NCBI GenBank assembly: GCA_024640025.1
Contig: JAHEFT010000007.1
Coordinates: forward strand, 1 to 47,151
Length of the DNA stretch: 47,151 nt
Direction of reading: 5' to 3'
Source: Chromatiales bacterium
GTDB lineage: Bacteria > Pseudomonadota > Gammaproteobacteria > Xanthomonadales > SZUA-36
Shown here: piece by piece, positions 34,133 to 43,452 of the stretch
Numbering within the stretch: the first letter of the stretch is position 1
Layout of the letters: the number at the start of each line of letters is the position of its first letter
Translations under genes and position numbers: made by a program
The notes under the pieces: model-generated
Told to the model about the DNA's origin: nothing
What the model saw: only the letters and a program-made list of their open reading frames with translations
The model's database searches: none

Positions 34133-34918
34133 TCACCCTTTTACGAGAAAGCGATAATTCCTGTACAGAAAGACAGCCCCGTCTTTCCTGATTTCATCCA
34201 GCACCAGACCACCGTCCAACTGGTCCTTCTCTACCAAACGCTGGCCGTTTGACAACAGGAACCGGTCATTTGGTTGCTCGGCGTAAACCAATACAGTGAT
34301 CCTTATTTCCGGCAGGTCGTCCCTGATACCCTGCGGCAGTTCCCAGTAGCTGATAGGCTCCGAGACATGCGGTTCGAGGCCGGCGTTCCGGTCGGCCTTT
34401 TGCTCTGCCGGGCTTGCAGCCTCCTCTGGAGGAGATGAAACGGCGGCAGCAGTCGTTGTTTCGGCGAGTGCAGTGCCGGCCATCTCCGGGGCCGCTTCAC
34501 CCCGCTCTTCTTCTGCCTGGTAATTGCTGACCGACTGGCTCAACCTGGCCCGGTCCGGCGACACGCCGTCACTGTTCAGGGCCGGCAATTCCCCCGCGGC
34601 TGCCGGTGTGTCCGTGTTGTCCGAATGAAACGACTCGGTCAGGGTGCGGGGACCCGGCGCTTCAGTCTCCGGGACGGCAGGCCCTTCGGCGGCCGCATCA
34701 AGTACAACGGCCACCTGGCCGTTTTCCGGCAGGCGAAACTGCTGCCAGCCAAACCAGGCCATGACAAAGGCACTCACCGCGATCATCGAAAACAGAATCC
34801 ACGGGTTGAGCGAAGACTGGCCGCCCCGTGATTCCTCAGAGTGTGTCTGGAGGGTTGGTGTCTGGCCCCGTTGCCGCTCCTGCTCCGATTTTTTCAGCGC
34901 TTCAAGCAAAATCGACAT
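34133..34918 (-). CDS. gspB: General secretion pathway protein B (GspB/ExeB-like)
   Basis: This 261-residue protein has a short cytoplasmic segment, one membrane helix (about 38-57), a long acidic and Ala/Glu/Ser-rich periplasmic linker and a C-terminal GspB domain (about 190-261; PQGIRDDLPEIRITVLVYAEQPNDRFLLSNG). GspB works with GspA to help the type II secretion secretin assemble through the peptidoglycan. Its start follows gspA by three bases. No other gsp genes are in the window. Confidence 0.85.
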   Translation of the reverse strand: MSILLEALKKSEQERQRGQTPTLQTHSEESRGGQSSLNPWILFSMIAVSAFVMAWFGWQQFRLPENGQVAVVLDAAAEGPAVPETEAPGPRTLTESFHSDNTDTPAAAGELPALNSDGVSPDRARLSQSVSNYQAEEERGEAAPEMAGTALAETTTAAAVSSPPEEAASPAEQKADRNAGLEPHVSEPISYWELPQGIRDDLPEIRITVLVYAEQPNDRFLLSNGQRLVEKDQLDGGLVLDEIRKDGAVFLYRNYRFLVKG

Positions 34919-34921
34919 GAT

Positions 34922-36631
34922 CTAAGACCTCTCTTCGCTGACCTGGACCAGGCGCGGCCGCGTAATTGTCGGCGCCATCAGGTAAATGAGCGTGTTGGGT
35001 CCGATAATACCATCCGCCCGTAGTCCATTGCGTCTTTGAAACGACTTGAGCCAGGATTCGAAAGACGAATCAAACACCCCTTCGCCGCTCCAGGCGGGTT
35101 CGGCATAACCCGCCATTTCCATGACGATGTCGACGGCCGCGCCTGATTGGCCGCGGCGAATCTGGGATGGCCAGTCCGGTGCCTGCGGCCAGGCCACCAT
35201 GTACTCGCCGAGCCACCGCTCTTCGATCACCTCGGGCGATACCGCGACCTGGCCTTCACCGGACCCCACCAGTAAACCATTCCGGGAGAATCCCTGCAGC
35301 ACGAGGTACCTCGGATTGTCACCCTGGAGCACCAGGATCACCGGCAAACCCAGATTTCTAATCCGGGACCAGTTTCCCTGGTCGCGAAAACAGGAATAGC
35401 CTACCCCTGAAACCCCGTCACATGCCGAAGCTATCGCATTGGCATTCTGCCCGTCCTGCCACAGTTCGGCCATGGTTCGCCAGGCCAGGCGGTGTTGTAA
35501 ATCGAACCAGTCCGGATCAGGCTGCAATTCCAGGCTGTCTGTGCCGATTTCCTCTCCGGCCAACTTGGCGGCTGCCAATTCAGCGCCAACAGCAGGTTCT
35601 GACCGGTCAGAATCCGCCTGGCCGGACAATTCCGGAACCGTTGCCAATGGCACCGGATCGATTGCCTGCTGGGCCATCGCCTTGATTTGCGGCGCGTCGG
35701 CCGGTCGGAATCGCTCCAGCATGGGAACACCCCAGGTGAACAGACTGATCACCGCGAGCGCTACAATCGACGCCGTGGCGATGAGCGCCGGCCAGCGCGT
35801 GGAGCGCACCCGTGATTCACTCGGCTGAACCTCGCTCGCTGCAGCGTTTACGAACGCGGGTGTCACAGTTTCCGCTTCCCTGGCGTATGCGCCGGCCAGT
35901 GACCGGTCGGCGATGATGTTGATCAAACGGGGAACACCGCCTGACCTCTGATAAAGCGCGCGCATGGCTGAGCGTCGAAAGGGGTTCCGCCGGGCTCCGG
36001 CGACATGCAGGCGATGCTTCACATAGGCCAGTGTTTCATCCTGGTTCAGCGGAGAGAGATGATAGCGGGCTGTAATTCGTTGTGACAGCTGCCGCAAGTC
36101 CTGTCTCTGCAGCAACTGCCTGAGTTCGGGTTGTCCCAGTAACACCATCTGCAACAACTTATCCTTAGCCGTTTCCAGATTGGTCAGGAGCCTGACCTGC
36201 TCCAGCGCTTCCGGGCTCAGGTTCTGGGCTTCATCGATGACAACGACAACCCGGCGGCCCCGTGAATGCTGATCCAGCAGATATGCATTGAGCGCGTCCA
36301 CCATTAGCTTATTGCTGCCTGAAATTTCCCGCGTGTCTATCCCGAGCTCCTCGCAAATGGTTGCCAGCAACTCGCGCGGCGTCACCAGGGAATTGAGAAC
36401 CAGCGCCACCCGGGTGTCTTCAGGCACCTGGTCCAGCAGGCAGCGGCAAATGGTCGTTTTGCCCGTTCCAACCTCACCCGTGAGCTGGACAAACCCGCCC
36501 GCACCGCCCTGGCCAACGCCATACAGGAGGTGCGCAAGCGCCTCACGGTGCGCCGCGCTCAGGTAGACGAACGCCGGATCCGGCGTAATCGAAAAAGGCG
36601 CTTCATTCAATCCAAAAAACTGCAGGTACAA
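34922..36631 (-). CDS. gspA: General secretion pathway protein A (GspA/ExeA-like ATPase)
   Basis: This 569-residue bitopic protein begins with an ExeA-type AAA ATPase (about 1-270): Walker A GEVGTGKT at 52-59 and Walker B VVVVIDEAQN. A membrane helix follows (about 285-305), then a periplasmic part with a degenerate C39-like region (LGLPVILVLQGDNPRYLVLQ) and a C-terminal peptidoglycan-binding domain (FQRRNGLRADGIIGPNTL). The start is TTG at 36631, which matches the ExeA N-terminus (MYLQFFGLNEAPFSITPDP). With gspB it forms the GspAB pair that opens the cell wall for the secretin. Confidence 0.93.
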   Translation of the reverse strand: MYLQFFGLNEAPFSITPDPAFVYLSAAHREALAHLLYGVGQGGAGGFVQLTGEVGTGKTTICRCLLDQVPEDTRVALVLNSLVTPRELLATICEELGIDTREISGSNKLMVDALNAYLLDQHSRGRRVVVVIDEAQNLSPEALEQVRLLTNLETAKDKLLQMVLLGQPELRQLLQRQDLRQLSQRITARYHLSPLNQDETLAYVKHRLHVAGARRNPFRRSAMRALYQRSGGVPRLINIIADRSLAGAYAREAETVTPAFVNAAASEVQPSESRVRSTRWPALIATASIVALAVISLFTWGVPMLERFRPADAPQIKAMAQQAIDPVPLATVPELSGQADSDRSEPAVGAELAAAKLAGEEIGTDSLELQPDPDWFDLQHRLAWRTMAELWQDGQNANAIASACDGVSGVGYSCFRDQGNWSRIRNLGLPVILVLQGDNPRYLVLQGFSRNGLLVGSGEGQVAVSPEVIEERWLGEYMVAWPQAPDWPSQIRRGQSGAAVDIVMEMAGYAEPAWSGEGVFDSSFESWLKSFQRRNGLRADGIIGPNTLIYLMAPTITRPRLVQVSEERS

Positions 36632-36645
36632 ATTATTGTCTCTCT

Positions 36646-39600
36646 TCAGTCATCCAATTCAAGCAGGACAGCATTGCCGCCGACCGCAGCCGTATTCACC
36701 GTCAGGGTCCGTTCCGTCGCAAACCGGAGCATGTAATGTGGACCACCAGCTTTCGGTCCGGTTCCGGACAGGCGTTCGCCGCCGAAAGGCTGAACACCGA
36801 CCACGGCGCCGATCATGTTGCGGTTGATGTAACAATTACCCGCCATGACACGCTTTGCGATATGCCTTTGCGTGCGGTCGATCCGGCTGTGTATTCCCAG
36901 GGTCAGGCCGTACCCGGTTCCATTGATTTCATCGATGATCCGGTCAAGGTCCCTGGCGCGGTACCGTACCACGTGCAAGACCGGACCGAACACTTCTTGT
37001 TCCAGCGTGTTGATCGAATCAATCTCGAACGCACAGGGTGCCATGTAGTGTCCCGAGAGTTTGGCCGGCACCGGCGCCTTCCCGACCAGGGTGAAATCTT
37101 TTTCCATTCTGTCGGCATGCGCTTGCAGTTCCTGCAACGCCGCATTGTCGATGACAGGCCCGACGTCGGTGGACAGGTTCCCTGGGTCGCCGATGACCAG
37201 TTCCTGCATCGCTCCGGCGAGCAGGCGGAGAATCCTGTCGGCCACATCGGCCTGGAGGAACAGGACACGAAGCGCTGAGCAGCGCTGCCCCGCGCTGTGG
37301 AAGGCGCTGCGAATGACATCTTTGACGACTTGTTCCGGCAAGGCGGAACTGTCGACCAGCATGGCATTCTGTCCCCCGGTCTCCGCGATCATTGCGGCAA
37401 GCGGGGCGCCTTCCCGCGCAGCGAGGCTGCGGTTGATCATGCGTGCGGTGTCCATGGACCCGGTCAACGCCAGGCCATCGATGCGTGGGTCCGCGGTGAG
37501 CTTCGCCCCGATTACCGAACCTCTTCCCGGCACCAGTTGCAGCGCGGCCCTTGGGATGCCGGCCCGATGCAGCATTTTCACGGCCAGGGCCGCGATGGCC
37601 GGCGTCTGGTCAGCCGGTTTGGCCAGGACGGTATTTCCGGCCGCCAGCGCCGCGCTGACCTGCCCGGTGAAAATGGCCAGGGGAAAGTTCCAGGGGCTGA
37701 TGCAGACAAAGACACCCTTACCATGCAGGCTGAGCTCGTTACGCTCTCCCGTTGGTCCCGGCAGCAGGGTCGGAGCATCGAAGTTCTTCCTGGCCTGCAT
37801 GGCATAATATCTCAGAAAATCAACAGCTTCTCTTATTTCTGCAACAGCGTCATGGGCTGTTTTGCCAGCCTCCCTGGTGGCCAGCGCCATGAATTCAGCG
37901 AAACTTTCCTCCATCAGGCCGGCAGCGGTCTCCAGAATTTCGGCCCGCCTGCCTGCCGGGGTATTGTCCCACTCGGCCCTGAAGCCATATGCCGCTTCGA
38001 CAGCACCCTCCAGTTCTTCCAGGCTGGTCTGGCGCACCGTGCCCACGAGATCACCCAACCGGCCCGGGTTTATGTTGTCCTTGGAGGTTCCGCCATCCTT
38101 GCTTAACGGTATCGCCAGGATGGGTTCCACGTCCCAACGGGAAGATGAAAACGGCTGCATCCGCCCGGCCAGTTCTGCAACTTCAGCCTCGTTGGCCAGG
38201 TTGACTCCACGGGAATTGAGCCGGTCTTTGCCGTAGAGTTTCCGCGGCAGCGGAATCGAGGGATGTGCAACCGGTTCCATGTCAGCGACTTTTTGAATGG
38301 GGTTCTCGACCACCTTTTCGACCGGCAAATTCTCGTCAACGATCCGGTTGACGAATGAGGTGTTCGATCCGTTCTCCAGCAAACGCCGGACCAGGTAAGG
38401 CAACAGGTCTTCGTGGCTGCCCACCGGCGCATAAACCCGGCACGCGTGGCGGAAGCCCTTCTCACTCATCACGATGTCGTAAAGGTCCTGGCCCATGCCG
38501 TGAAGTCGCTGGAATTCATAGTCCAGGCGGTCACCGGCCAATTCGGTGACAGCGGCAATGGTATGAGCATTGTGTGTGGCGAACTGGGGATAAAACGCGT
38601 ACCGGTTGGCCAGTACCTGCCGGGCGCACGCGATATACGAAACATCGGTATTCACTTTGCGCGTAAAAACCGGATAACCCGAAAGCCCCTCGACCTGCGC
38701 ATGCTTGATTTCGGCGTCCCAATACGCCCCTTTCACCAGGCGGACGGGAATACGCTGGCCACTCCTGGCGGACAGATGAGCCAGCAGGTCAATCACGGCG
38801 GGAGCCCGCTTCTGGTATGTCTGTAAAGCAATTCCCAGCCCGTTCCAGCCGGCCAGCGACGTATCCCTGATAACCGCCGCGAAAACATCCAGAGTCAGCA
38901 TCAGGCGGTCCGCCTCTTCGGTATCGACCGTCAATGCCATGCGATTGGCCATTGCCAACTGCGCCAGCTCCAGCAGCCTGGGCGGCAGCTCACGCAATAC
39001 CCGGTCTCTCTGGCCAAATTCGAATCGCGGGTGAAGCGCCGACAGTTTCACGGAGATGCTGGGCGCGGCGAATATCTCGTCCGGCTTTTTCCGGGCGCCT
39101 ATCGCACGAATACCCGCCCGGTACGAGTCCATGAAGCGCTCGGCATCCTTGCCGGTCAATGCGGCTTCGCCCAGCATGTCGAATGAATGACGATACGCCA
39201 GGTTCCTTTTCTGCAATGAGCGGTCCAGGGCTTCATCAATGGTTCTGCCCATCACGTACTGGTGACCCATGATGCGCATGGCCTGGCGTATCGCCGTGCG
39301 AACGACCGGTTCACCGCTGCGGTTGACCAGCCGTTTGAATATCGAGGTGAAACTGGCCTGGGTGGACCCGGACAGAGCAACCAGTTTTCCGGTCAGCATC
39401 AGGCCCCAGGTGGACGCGTTCACCATGACCGAAGCACTCTTTCCGAGATGAGACTCCCAATCGGCGTCGCCAAGCTTGTCGGCAATGAGCTTTTCCGCAG
39501 TATCGTCGTCTGGAATGCGTAACAGTGCTTCCGCCAGGCACATCAGGATCACCCCCTCTTCCGATGAGAGGTCATATTCCTGCATGAACGCATCCAGTAA

Positions 39601-39813
39601 TCCACGCTTCTCCTTCCGGTCGCGAACCAACTGGACCAGAGACCGGGCCCTTTGATCGACGCGCTGCTCGGTCTCCGGATCGAGTCTGGCCCCGGCGAGC
39701 AACAGTCGGACAGCATCGGCCTCATCCGAATCGTAAGCCCGGTTGACGGCTTCCTTCAGCGGATCCGCAATTGGAGGGGAAATCAGAAAATCAGCGCCCC
39801 GGTTGTCGTTCAC
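36646..39813 (-). CDS. putA: Bifunctional proline dehydrogenase / delta-1-pyrroline-5-carboxylate dehydrogenase
   Basis: PutA oxidises proline to glutamate in two steps. The N-terminal half is the FAD-dependent PRODH barrel (RLVKGAYWDAEIKHAQ, YAPVGSHEDLLPYLVRRLLENG). The C-terminal half is a P5C dehydrogenase with NAD-binding GSMDTARM, ETGGQNAMLV and the catalytic Cys in SAGQRCSALRV. With GTG at 39813 the protein has 1055 residues, the size of short (type A) PutA without the ribbon-helix-helix domain, so it does not repress its own gene the way E. coli PutA does. The 1228-residue track ORF is too long at the 5' end: the extra part lies antisense to the DUF2244 gene. Confidence 0.93.
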   Translation of the reverse strand: MNDNRGADFLISPPIADPLKEAVNRAYDSDEADAVRLLLAGARLDPETEQRVDQRARSLVQLVRDRKEKRGLLDAFMQEYDLSSEEGVILMCLAEALLRIPDDDTAEKLIADKLGDADWESHLGKSASVMVNASTWGLMLTGKLVALSGSTQASFTSIFKRLVNRSGEPVVRTAIRQAMRIMGHQYVMGRTIDEALDRSLQKRNLAYRHSFDMLGEAALTGKDAERFMDSYRAGIRAIGARKKPDEIFAAPSISVKLSALHPRFEFGQRDRVLRELPPRLLELAQLAMANRMALTVDTEEADRLMLTLDVFAAVIRDTSLAGWNGLGIALQTYQKRAPAVIDLLAHLSARSGQRIPVRLVKGAYWDAEIKHAQVEGLSGYPVFTRKVNTDVSYIACARQVLANRYAFYPQFATHNAHTIAAVTELAGDRLDYEFQRLHGMGQDLYDIVMSEKGFRHACRVYAPVGSHEDLLPYLVRRLLENGSNTSFVNRIVDENLPVEKVVENPIQKVADMEPVAHPSIPLPRKLYGKDRLNSRGVNLANEAEVAELAGRMQPFSSSRWDVEPILAIPLSKDGGTSKDNINPGRLGDLVGTVRQTSLEELEGAVEAAYGFRAEWDNTPAGRRAEILETAAGLMEESFAEFMALATREAGKTAHDAVAEIREAVDFLRYYAMQARKNFDAPTLLPGPTGERNELSLHGKGVFVCISPWNFPLAIFTGQVSAALAAGNTVLAKPADQTPAIAALAVKMLHRAGIPRAALQLVPGRGSVIGAKLTADPRIDGLALTGSMDTARMINRSLAAREGAPLAAMIAETGGQNAMLVDSSALPEQVVKDVIRSAFHSAGQRCSALRVLFLQADVADRILRLLAGAMQELVIGDPGNLSTDVGPVIDNAALQELQAHADRMEKDFTLVGKAPVPAKLSGHYMAPCAFEIDSINTLEQEVFGPVLHVVRYRARDLDRIIDEINGTGYGLTLGIHSRIDRTQRHIAKRVMAGNCYINRNMIGAVVGVQPFGGERLSGTGPKAGGPHYMLRFATERTLTVNTAAVGGNAVLLELDD

Positions 39814-39848
39814 TCCAGGTTCTCCATGTCGGGTTAGAAGCACTGGCC

Positions 39849-39877
39849 AGTTTACTCCCCGTGCGCAACCGTGAAAA
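39849..39877 (-). promoter_or_regulatory. Candidate putA promoter
   Basis: On the minus strand TTTTCA is followed after 17 bases by TAAACT. The leader to the GTG at 39813 would be about 30 bases. Both hexamers are only moderate matches. Confidence 0.3.
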
Positions 39878-39904
39878 CACGAGTCGAAAATTATCAACCT
39901 TTTC

Positions 39905-39934
39905 TTGCCCATGACTTGGATGCGCGGATACAAT
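39905..39934 (+). promoter_or_regulatory. Candidate promoter of the cytochrome c oxidase operon
   Basis: TTGCCC (39905-39910), 18 bases, TACAAT (39929-39934). The -10 is strong. Transcription would start about 47 bases before the ATG of the DUF2244 gene at 39988, which has AAAGGA as its ribosome binding site. Confidence 0.45.
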
Positions 39935-39987
39935 TGGCGGCTTGGCGTGGCCGCCCTGGGATTTGGCGGCCGGCACAAAGGAACACC

Positions 39988-40494
39988 ATGGTCGTTACTT
40001 GGCAAAGTTCTGACAGGCATCGTGCCGGTATCCTGGCCAGGGGTAATTTTTCCCTGGAAGCCGGTGGAATGGTTAACCTGCTGCTGGCACTGGCTTTCGT
40101 CAGTTTGTGCCTCGCCGGTATCCTGGCTTTCCAGGGGTACTGGCCGATACTGCTGATTGCCGTTATCCAGCTTGTGCTGGTGGCATGGATCCTGGTCAGG
40201 ACCTGGGAACGCACCTGGGTCTCGGAATCCATCGAAATTGATGCGGACAAGATCAGGATAACGCACCAGAGACACCGGCGAAAACGCCGTTACGAACTCG
40301 AAACCGCATGGGCAGTGATCGAGTTGAAGCAACCGGAAGTCGCCTGGTACAGCCCGAGGATTCAGTTAAGGTCCCGGTCCCAGGTGGTGGAACTGGGCTC
40401 GTTCCTGACGAGTGAAGAAAAGCACGAACTGGTAAGGCACATTAATTGTGCAGTGGAAAAACATAGCGCCATCAAAGGTGCATTTAATTCTTGA
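39988..40494 (+). CDS. DUF2244 integral membrane protein
   Basis: This 168-residue protein has two adjacent membrane helices (about residues 30-70) and a C-terminal soluble part (TWERTWVSESIEIDADKIRI, VELGSFLTSEEKHELVRHI). The family is found next to cytochrome c oxidase genes; its role is unknown. The ATG at 39988 has AAAGGA seven bases upstream; the track start at 39871 would lie in the promoter. It is 14 bases upstream of coxB, so it is probably the first gene of the oxidase operon. Confidence 0.87.
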   Translation: MVVTWQSSDRHRAGILARGNFSLEAGGMVNLLLALAFVSLCLAGILAFQGYWPILLIAVIQLVLVAWILVRTWERTWVSESIEIDADKIRITHQRHRRKRRYELETAWAVIELKQPEVAWYSPRIQLRSRSQVVELGSFLTSEEKHELVRHINCAVEKHSAIKGAFNS

Positions 40495-40508
40495 GGCTTT
40501 AATTACCA

Positions 40509-41669
40509 ATGAAGAAACAAAATACTTTCATTGTTGCAGCAGCGGTAACCGCGGCGGTCATTGCCGCATTCTGGTTGCTCCTGGCCGCACCCGCTTATAC
40601 CGGGAATGCGATCAACATGACGCAGGGGGTCACTTCCCAGTCAGTGTTGAGCTATCAGCTGCATATGATCATTCTCTGGATATGCGTGGTAATCGGCATC
40701 ATCGTTTTCAGCGCGATGTTTTACTCCATCGTGATGCACCGCAAATCAAAGGGCCACGAAGCTGCGCAATTCACACACAGCACCAAGGCGGAAATTGTCT
40801 GGACCATTATCCCGATTATCATTCTCATCGTCATGGCGGTGCCTGCGACCACAGCTCTCGTCAACATGGAAGTGGCTCCTGAAACCGAAATGACGATCAA
40901 GATCACCGGTTTTCAATGGCGCTGGAAATATCAATACGTCGAAGATGAAATCGAGTTTATCTCCTCACTGGATACCGGCTCCAATTTCGCCCGCCGCCTG
41001 GCATCGGGCACCGATCCGTCCAGCGTTGAGAATTACCTGCTGAACGTGGACAAGCCGCTGGTTCTGCCAGCCAACACCAAGATCAAATTCCTGATCACGG
41101 CGGACGACGTGATCCACTCCTGGTGGGTTCCTGCTCTCGGCTGGAAACGCGACGCCATTCCTGGGTTCATCAACGAGGCATGGACGGAGGTCATGGAGCC
41201 GGGAACCTATCGCGGGCAATGCGCGGAGCTGTGCGGAAAAGACCATGGCTTCATGCCGATCGTGCTCAATGTGCTGCCCAAGGCGGAATATCAAGCCTGG
41301 GTTAACCAGCAGCGCCAGGGCATGGCGCATGAACAGGCAGAAATTGAGCGCCTGTGGGCGCGTGACGAGTTGATGGACCTGGGCCAGGAAGTGTACGCCG
41401 CCCAGTGCGCTACCTGCCACCAGGCAGACGGCCAGGGACTGGCTCCTGCTTTTCCGGCGCTGGCCGGAAGCCCGGTCGCCAACGGGCCGGTCGACGAAAA
41501 CATTGCGGTCATCCTGCACGGCAGGGAAGGCACAGCGATGCAGGCATGGGGCAGGATGTTGTCTGATTCAGACATAGCCGCCGCCCTCACCTACACAAGA
41601 AATGCCTTCGGCAATGAGACGGGTGACGTGGTGCAGCCACAGACCATCGCCCGCATCAAGAACGGATAA
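40509..41669 (+). CDS. coxB: Cytochrome c oxidase subunit II with fused cytochrome c domain
   Basis: This 386-residue protein has a signal peptide or anchor helix, a second pair of membrane helices (about 50-115), the CuA domain (about 125-265) and a C-terminal cytochrome c domain. The CuA ligands are visible: His203 in VIHSWW, Cys238 and Cys242 in CAELC, His246 and Met249. The heme c site is CATCH at 300-304, with a later Met as a likely axial ligand. It belongs to the caa3-type terminal oxidases that pass electrons from cytochrome c to subunit I. coxA follows 20 bases on. Confidence 0.95.
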   Translation: MKKQNTFIVAAAVTAAVIAAFWLLLAAPAYTGNAINMTQGVTSQSVLSYQLHMIILWICVVIGIIVFSAMFYSIVMHRKSKGHEAAQFTHSTKAEIVWTIIPIIILIVMAVPATTALVNMEVAPETEMTIKITGFQWRWKYQYVEDEIEFISSLDTGSNFARRLASGTDPSSVENYLLNVDKPLVLPANTKIKFLITADDVIHSWWVPALGWKRDAIPGFINEAWTEVMEPGTYRGQCAELCGKDHGFMPIVLNVLPKAEYQAWVNQQRQGMAHEQAEIERLWARDELMDLGQEVYAAQCATCHQADGQGLAPAFPALAGSPVANGPVDENIAVILHGREGTAMQAWGRMLSDSDIAAALTYTRNAFGNETGDVVQPQTIARIKNG

Positions 41670-41689
41670 CGAAAACAGGAATTGATGAG

Positions 41690-43312
41690 ATGAGTATCGA
41701 GAGTCACGACATAGCACACGACGATCATCACGATCACAAACCCAGCGGATTCCTGGACCGGTGGCTGTATACAACCAACCACAAGGACATCGGAACGCTG
41801 TACCTGGTTTTCTCCCTGCTGATGTTCTTTATCGGCGGCAGCATGGCCATGGTGATCCGCGCCGAACTGTTCATGCCCGGTCTGCAGCTGGTGGAGCCGG
41901 AATTCTTCAACCAGATGACCACCATGCATGCGCTGATCATGGTGTTCGGCGCGGTCATGCCGGCCTGGGTCGGTTTTGCCAACTGGATGATTCCGATGAT
42001 GATCGGAGCGCCTGACATGGCGCTGCCGCGAATGAACAACTGGAGCTTCTGGATTCTGCCTTTCGCTTTCACCATGCTGCTGAGCACGCTGTTCATGGAT
42101 TCAGGCGGCCCCGCCGCCGGCTGGACACTCTACCCGCCCCTCAGTCTGCAGGGCGGTCAGAGTTTTGCCTTCGTGGTGTTCGCGGTCCACATGATGGGAA
42201 TTTCTTCCATCATGGGTTCCATCAATGTCATCGCGACCATACTCAATATGCGCGCACCCGGCATGACCCTGCTGAAAATGCCGCTGTTCGTATGGACCTG
42301 GCTGATTACCGCTTTCCTGCTGATCGCGGTCATGCCGGTTCTCGCCGGTGCGGTCACGATGCTTCTGACCGATCACTTTTTCGGCACGAGCTTCTTCAAT
42401 GCGGCCGGCGGCGGTGACCCGGTCATGTTCCAGCACATTTTCTGGTTTTTCGGGCACCCCGAGGTCTATATCATGATCCTGCCGGCGTTCGGCGTGGTCT
42501 CCGAAATCATTCCTACCTTTTCGCGTAAACCCCTGTTCGGCTATACCGCCATGGTTTATGCAACGGCCAGTATTGCTTTTCTTTCTTTCATCGTTTGGGC
42601 GCATCACATGTTCACGGTTGGCATGCCTTTGACCGGCGAGCTGTTTTTCATGTACGCGACAATGCTGATCGCGGTGCCGACGGGCGTGAAGGTATTCAAC
42701 TGGGTAAGCACCATGTGGCAAGGCTCGATGACTTTCGAGACCCCCATGTTGTTCGCCATTGGTTTTGTGGTGCTGTTCACTATCGGCGGCCTGTCCGGGT
42801 TGATGCTTGCGATGGCCGCTGCTGATTTGCAGTATCACGACACGTATTTCGTGGTCGCGCACTTTCACTATGTGCTGGTGCCGGGCTCTGTATTTGCCCT
42901 GATGGCCGGCGCATATTACTGGCTGCCCAAGTGGACCGGCCATATGTATTCTGAAAAGTGGGGCAAAATCCACTTCTGGGTGTCTGCGATCTCCGTCAAT
43001 ATATTGTTTTTCCCGCAGCACTATCTTGGCCTGGCCGGCATGCCGCGGCGTATCCCCGATTATTCAACCCAATTCGCTGACTTCAATATGATTTCGTCGA
43101 TCGGCGGTTTTATATTCGGAGCTTCCCAGCTGATTTTTGTGGGCGTGATCGTGCATTGCGTTTACAAGAGCCGCCAGGTCGCCACCGGACGTGTGTGGGA
43201 AGGCGCCAAGGGTCTGGAATGGACACTGTCGTCTCCCCCTCCCTATCATTCCTTCAACACACCGCCGGTGATCGATTCGACCACCATCGCGCATGTTGAA
43301 GAGGCGCACTGA
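41690..43312 (+). CDS. coxA: Cytochrome c oxidase subunit I (aa3 type)
   Basis: This 540-residue catalytic subunit has about twelve membrane helices. It carries heme a and the heme a3-CuB site where oxygen is reduced. Visible are the CuB ligand region FWFFGHPEVYIMIL, whose Glu is the proton gate of A1-type oxidases, WAHHMFTVGM with two CuB His, and the heme ligands in DTYFVVAHFHYVL. An early His-rich hydrophilic tail (HDDHHDHKPSG) precedes the first helix. AGGA precedes the ATG. It is followed by a 42-codon gene and ctaG. Confidence 0.97.
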   Translation: MSIESHDIAHDDHHDHKPSGFLDRWLYTTNHKDIGTLYLVFSLLMFFIGGSMAMVIRAELFMPGLQLVEPEFFNQMTTMHALIMVFGAVMPAWVGFANWMIPMMIGAPDMALPRMNNWSFWILPFAFTMLLSTLFMDSGGPAAGWTLYPPLSLQGGQSFAFVVFAVHMMGISSIMGSINVIATILNMRAPGMTLLKMPLFVWTWLITAFLLIAVMPVLAGAVTMLLTDHFFGTSFFNAAGGGDPVMFQHIFWFFGHPEVYIMILPAFGVVSEIIPTFSRKPLFGYTAMVYATASIAFLSFIVWAHHMFTVGMPLTGELFFMYATMLIAVPTGVKVFNWVSTMWQGSMTFETPMLFAIGFVVLFTIGGLSGLMLAMAAADLQYHDTYFVVAHFHYVLVPGSVFALMAGAYYWLPKWTGHMYSEKWGKIHFWVSAISVNILFFPQHYLGLAGMPRRIPDYSTQFADFNMISSIGGFIFGASQLIFVGVIVHCVYKSRQVATGRVWEGAKGLEWTLSSPPPYHSFNTPPVIDSTTIAHVEEAH

Positions 43313-43322
43313 ATCGGGCCCC

Positions 43323-43451
43323 ATGGAATTGACCGAGCATGACGACATCAGGAACCGGCGCAAGCGGGCTGTAAAAACAGCCTGGGCGCTGGCGATCGTG
43401 GCTATCATGATTTTTGTCGCCTTCATCCTTTCCGGCGTGCTGGGGACCTGA
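43323..43451 (+). CDS. Small membrane protein of the oxidase operon (42 residues)
   Basis: Translation from the ATG at 43323 gives a 42-residue protein: a short, very basic N-terminus (EHDDIRNRRKRAVKTAW) and one membrane helix (ALAIVAIMIFVAFILSGVL). It is too short for the ORF track. It lies 10 bases after coxA and one base before ctaG (TGA-C-ATG). Pseudomonas has a similarly placed small protein called a cytochrome oxidase small assembly protein. Translation at this spot is suggested by the tight spacing; the function is inferred from position only. Confidence 0.7.
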   Translation: MELTEHDDIRNRRKRAVKTAWALAIVAIMIFVAFILSGVLGT

Positions 43452-43452
43452 C

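Noticed and set aside
39814-40332. N-terminal extension of the putA ORF in the track
   Set aside because: It is antisense to the DUF2244 gene, has atypical composition, and PutA homology begins only after the GTG at 39813.
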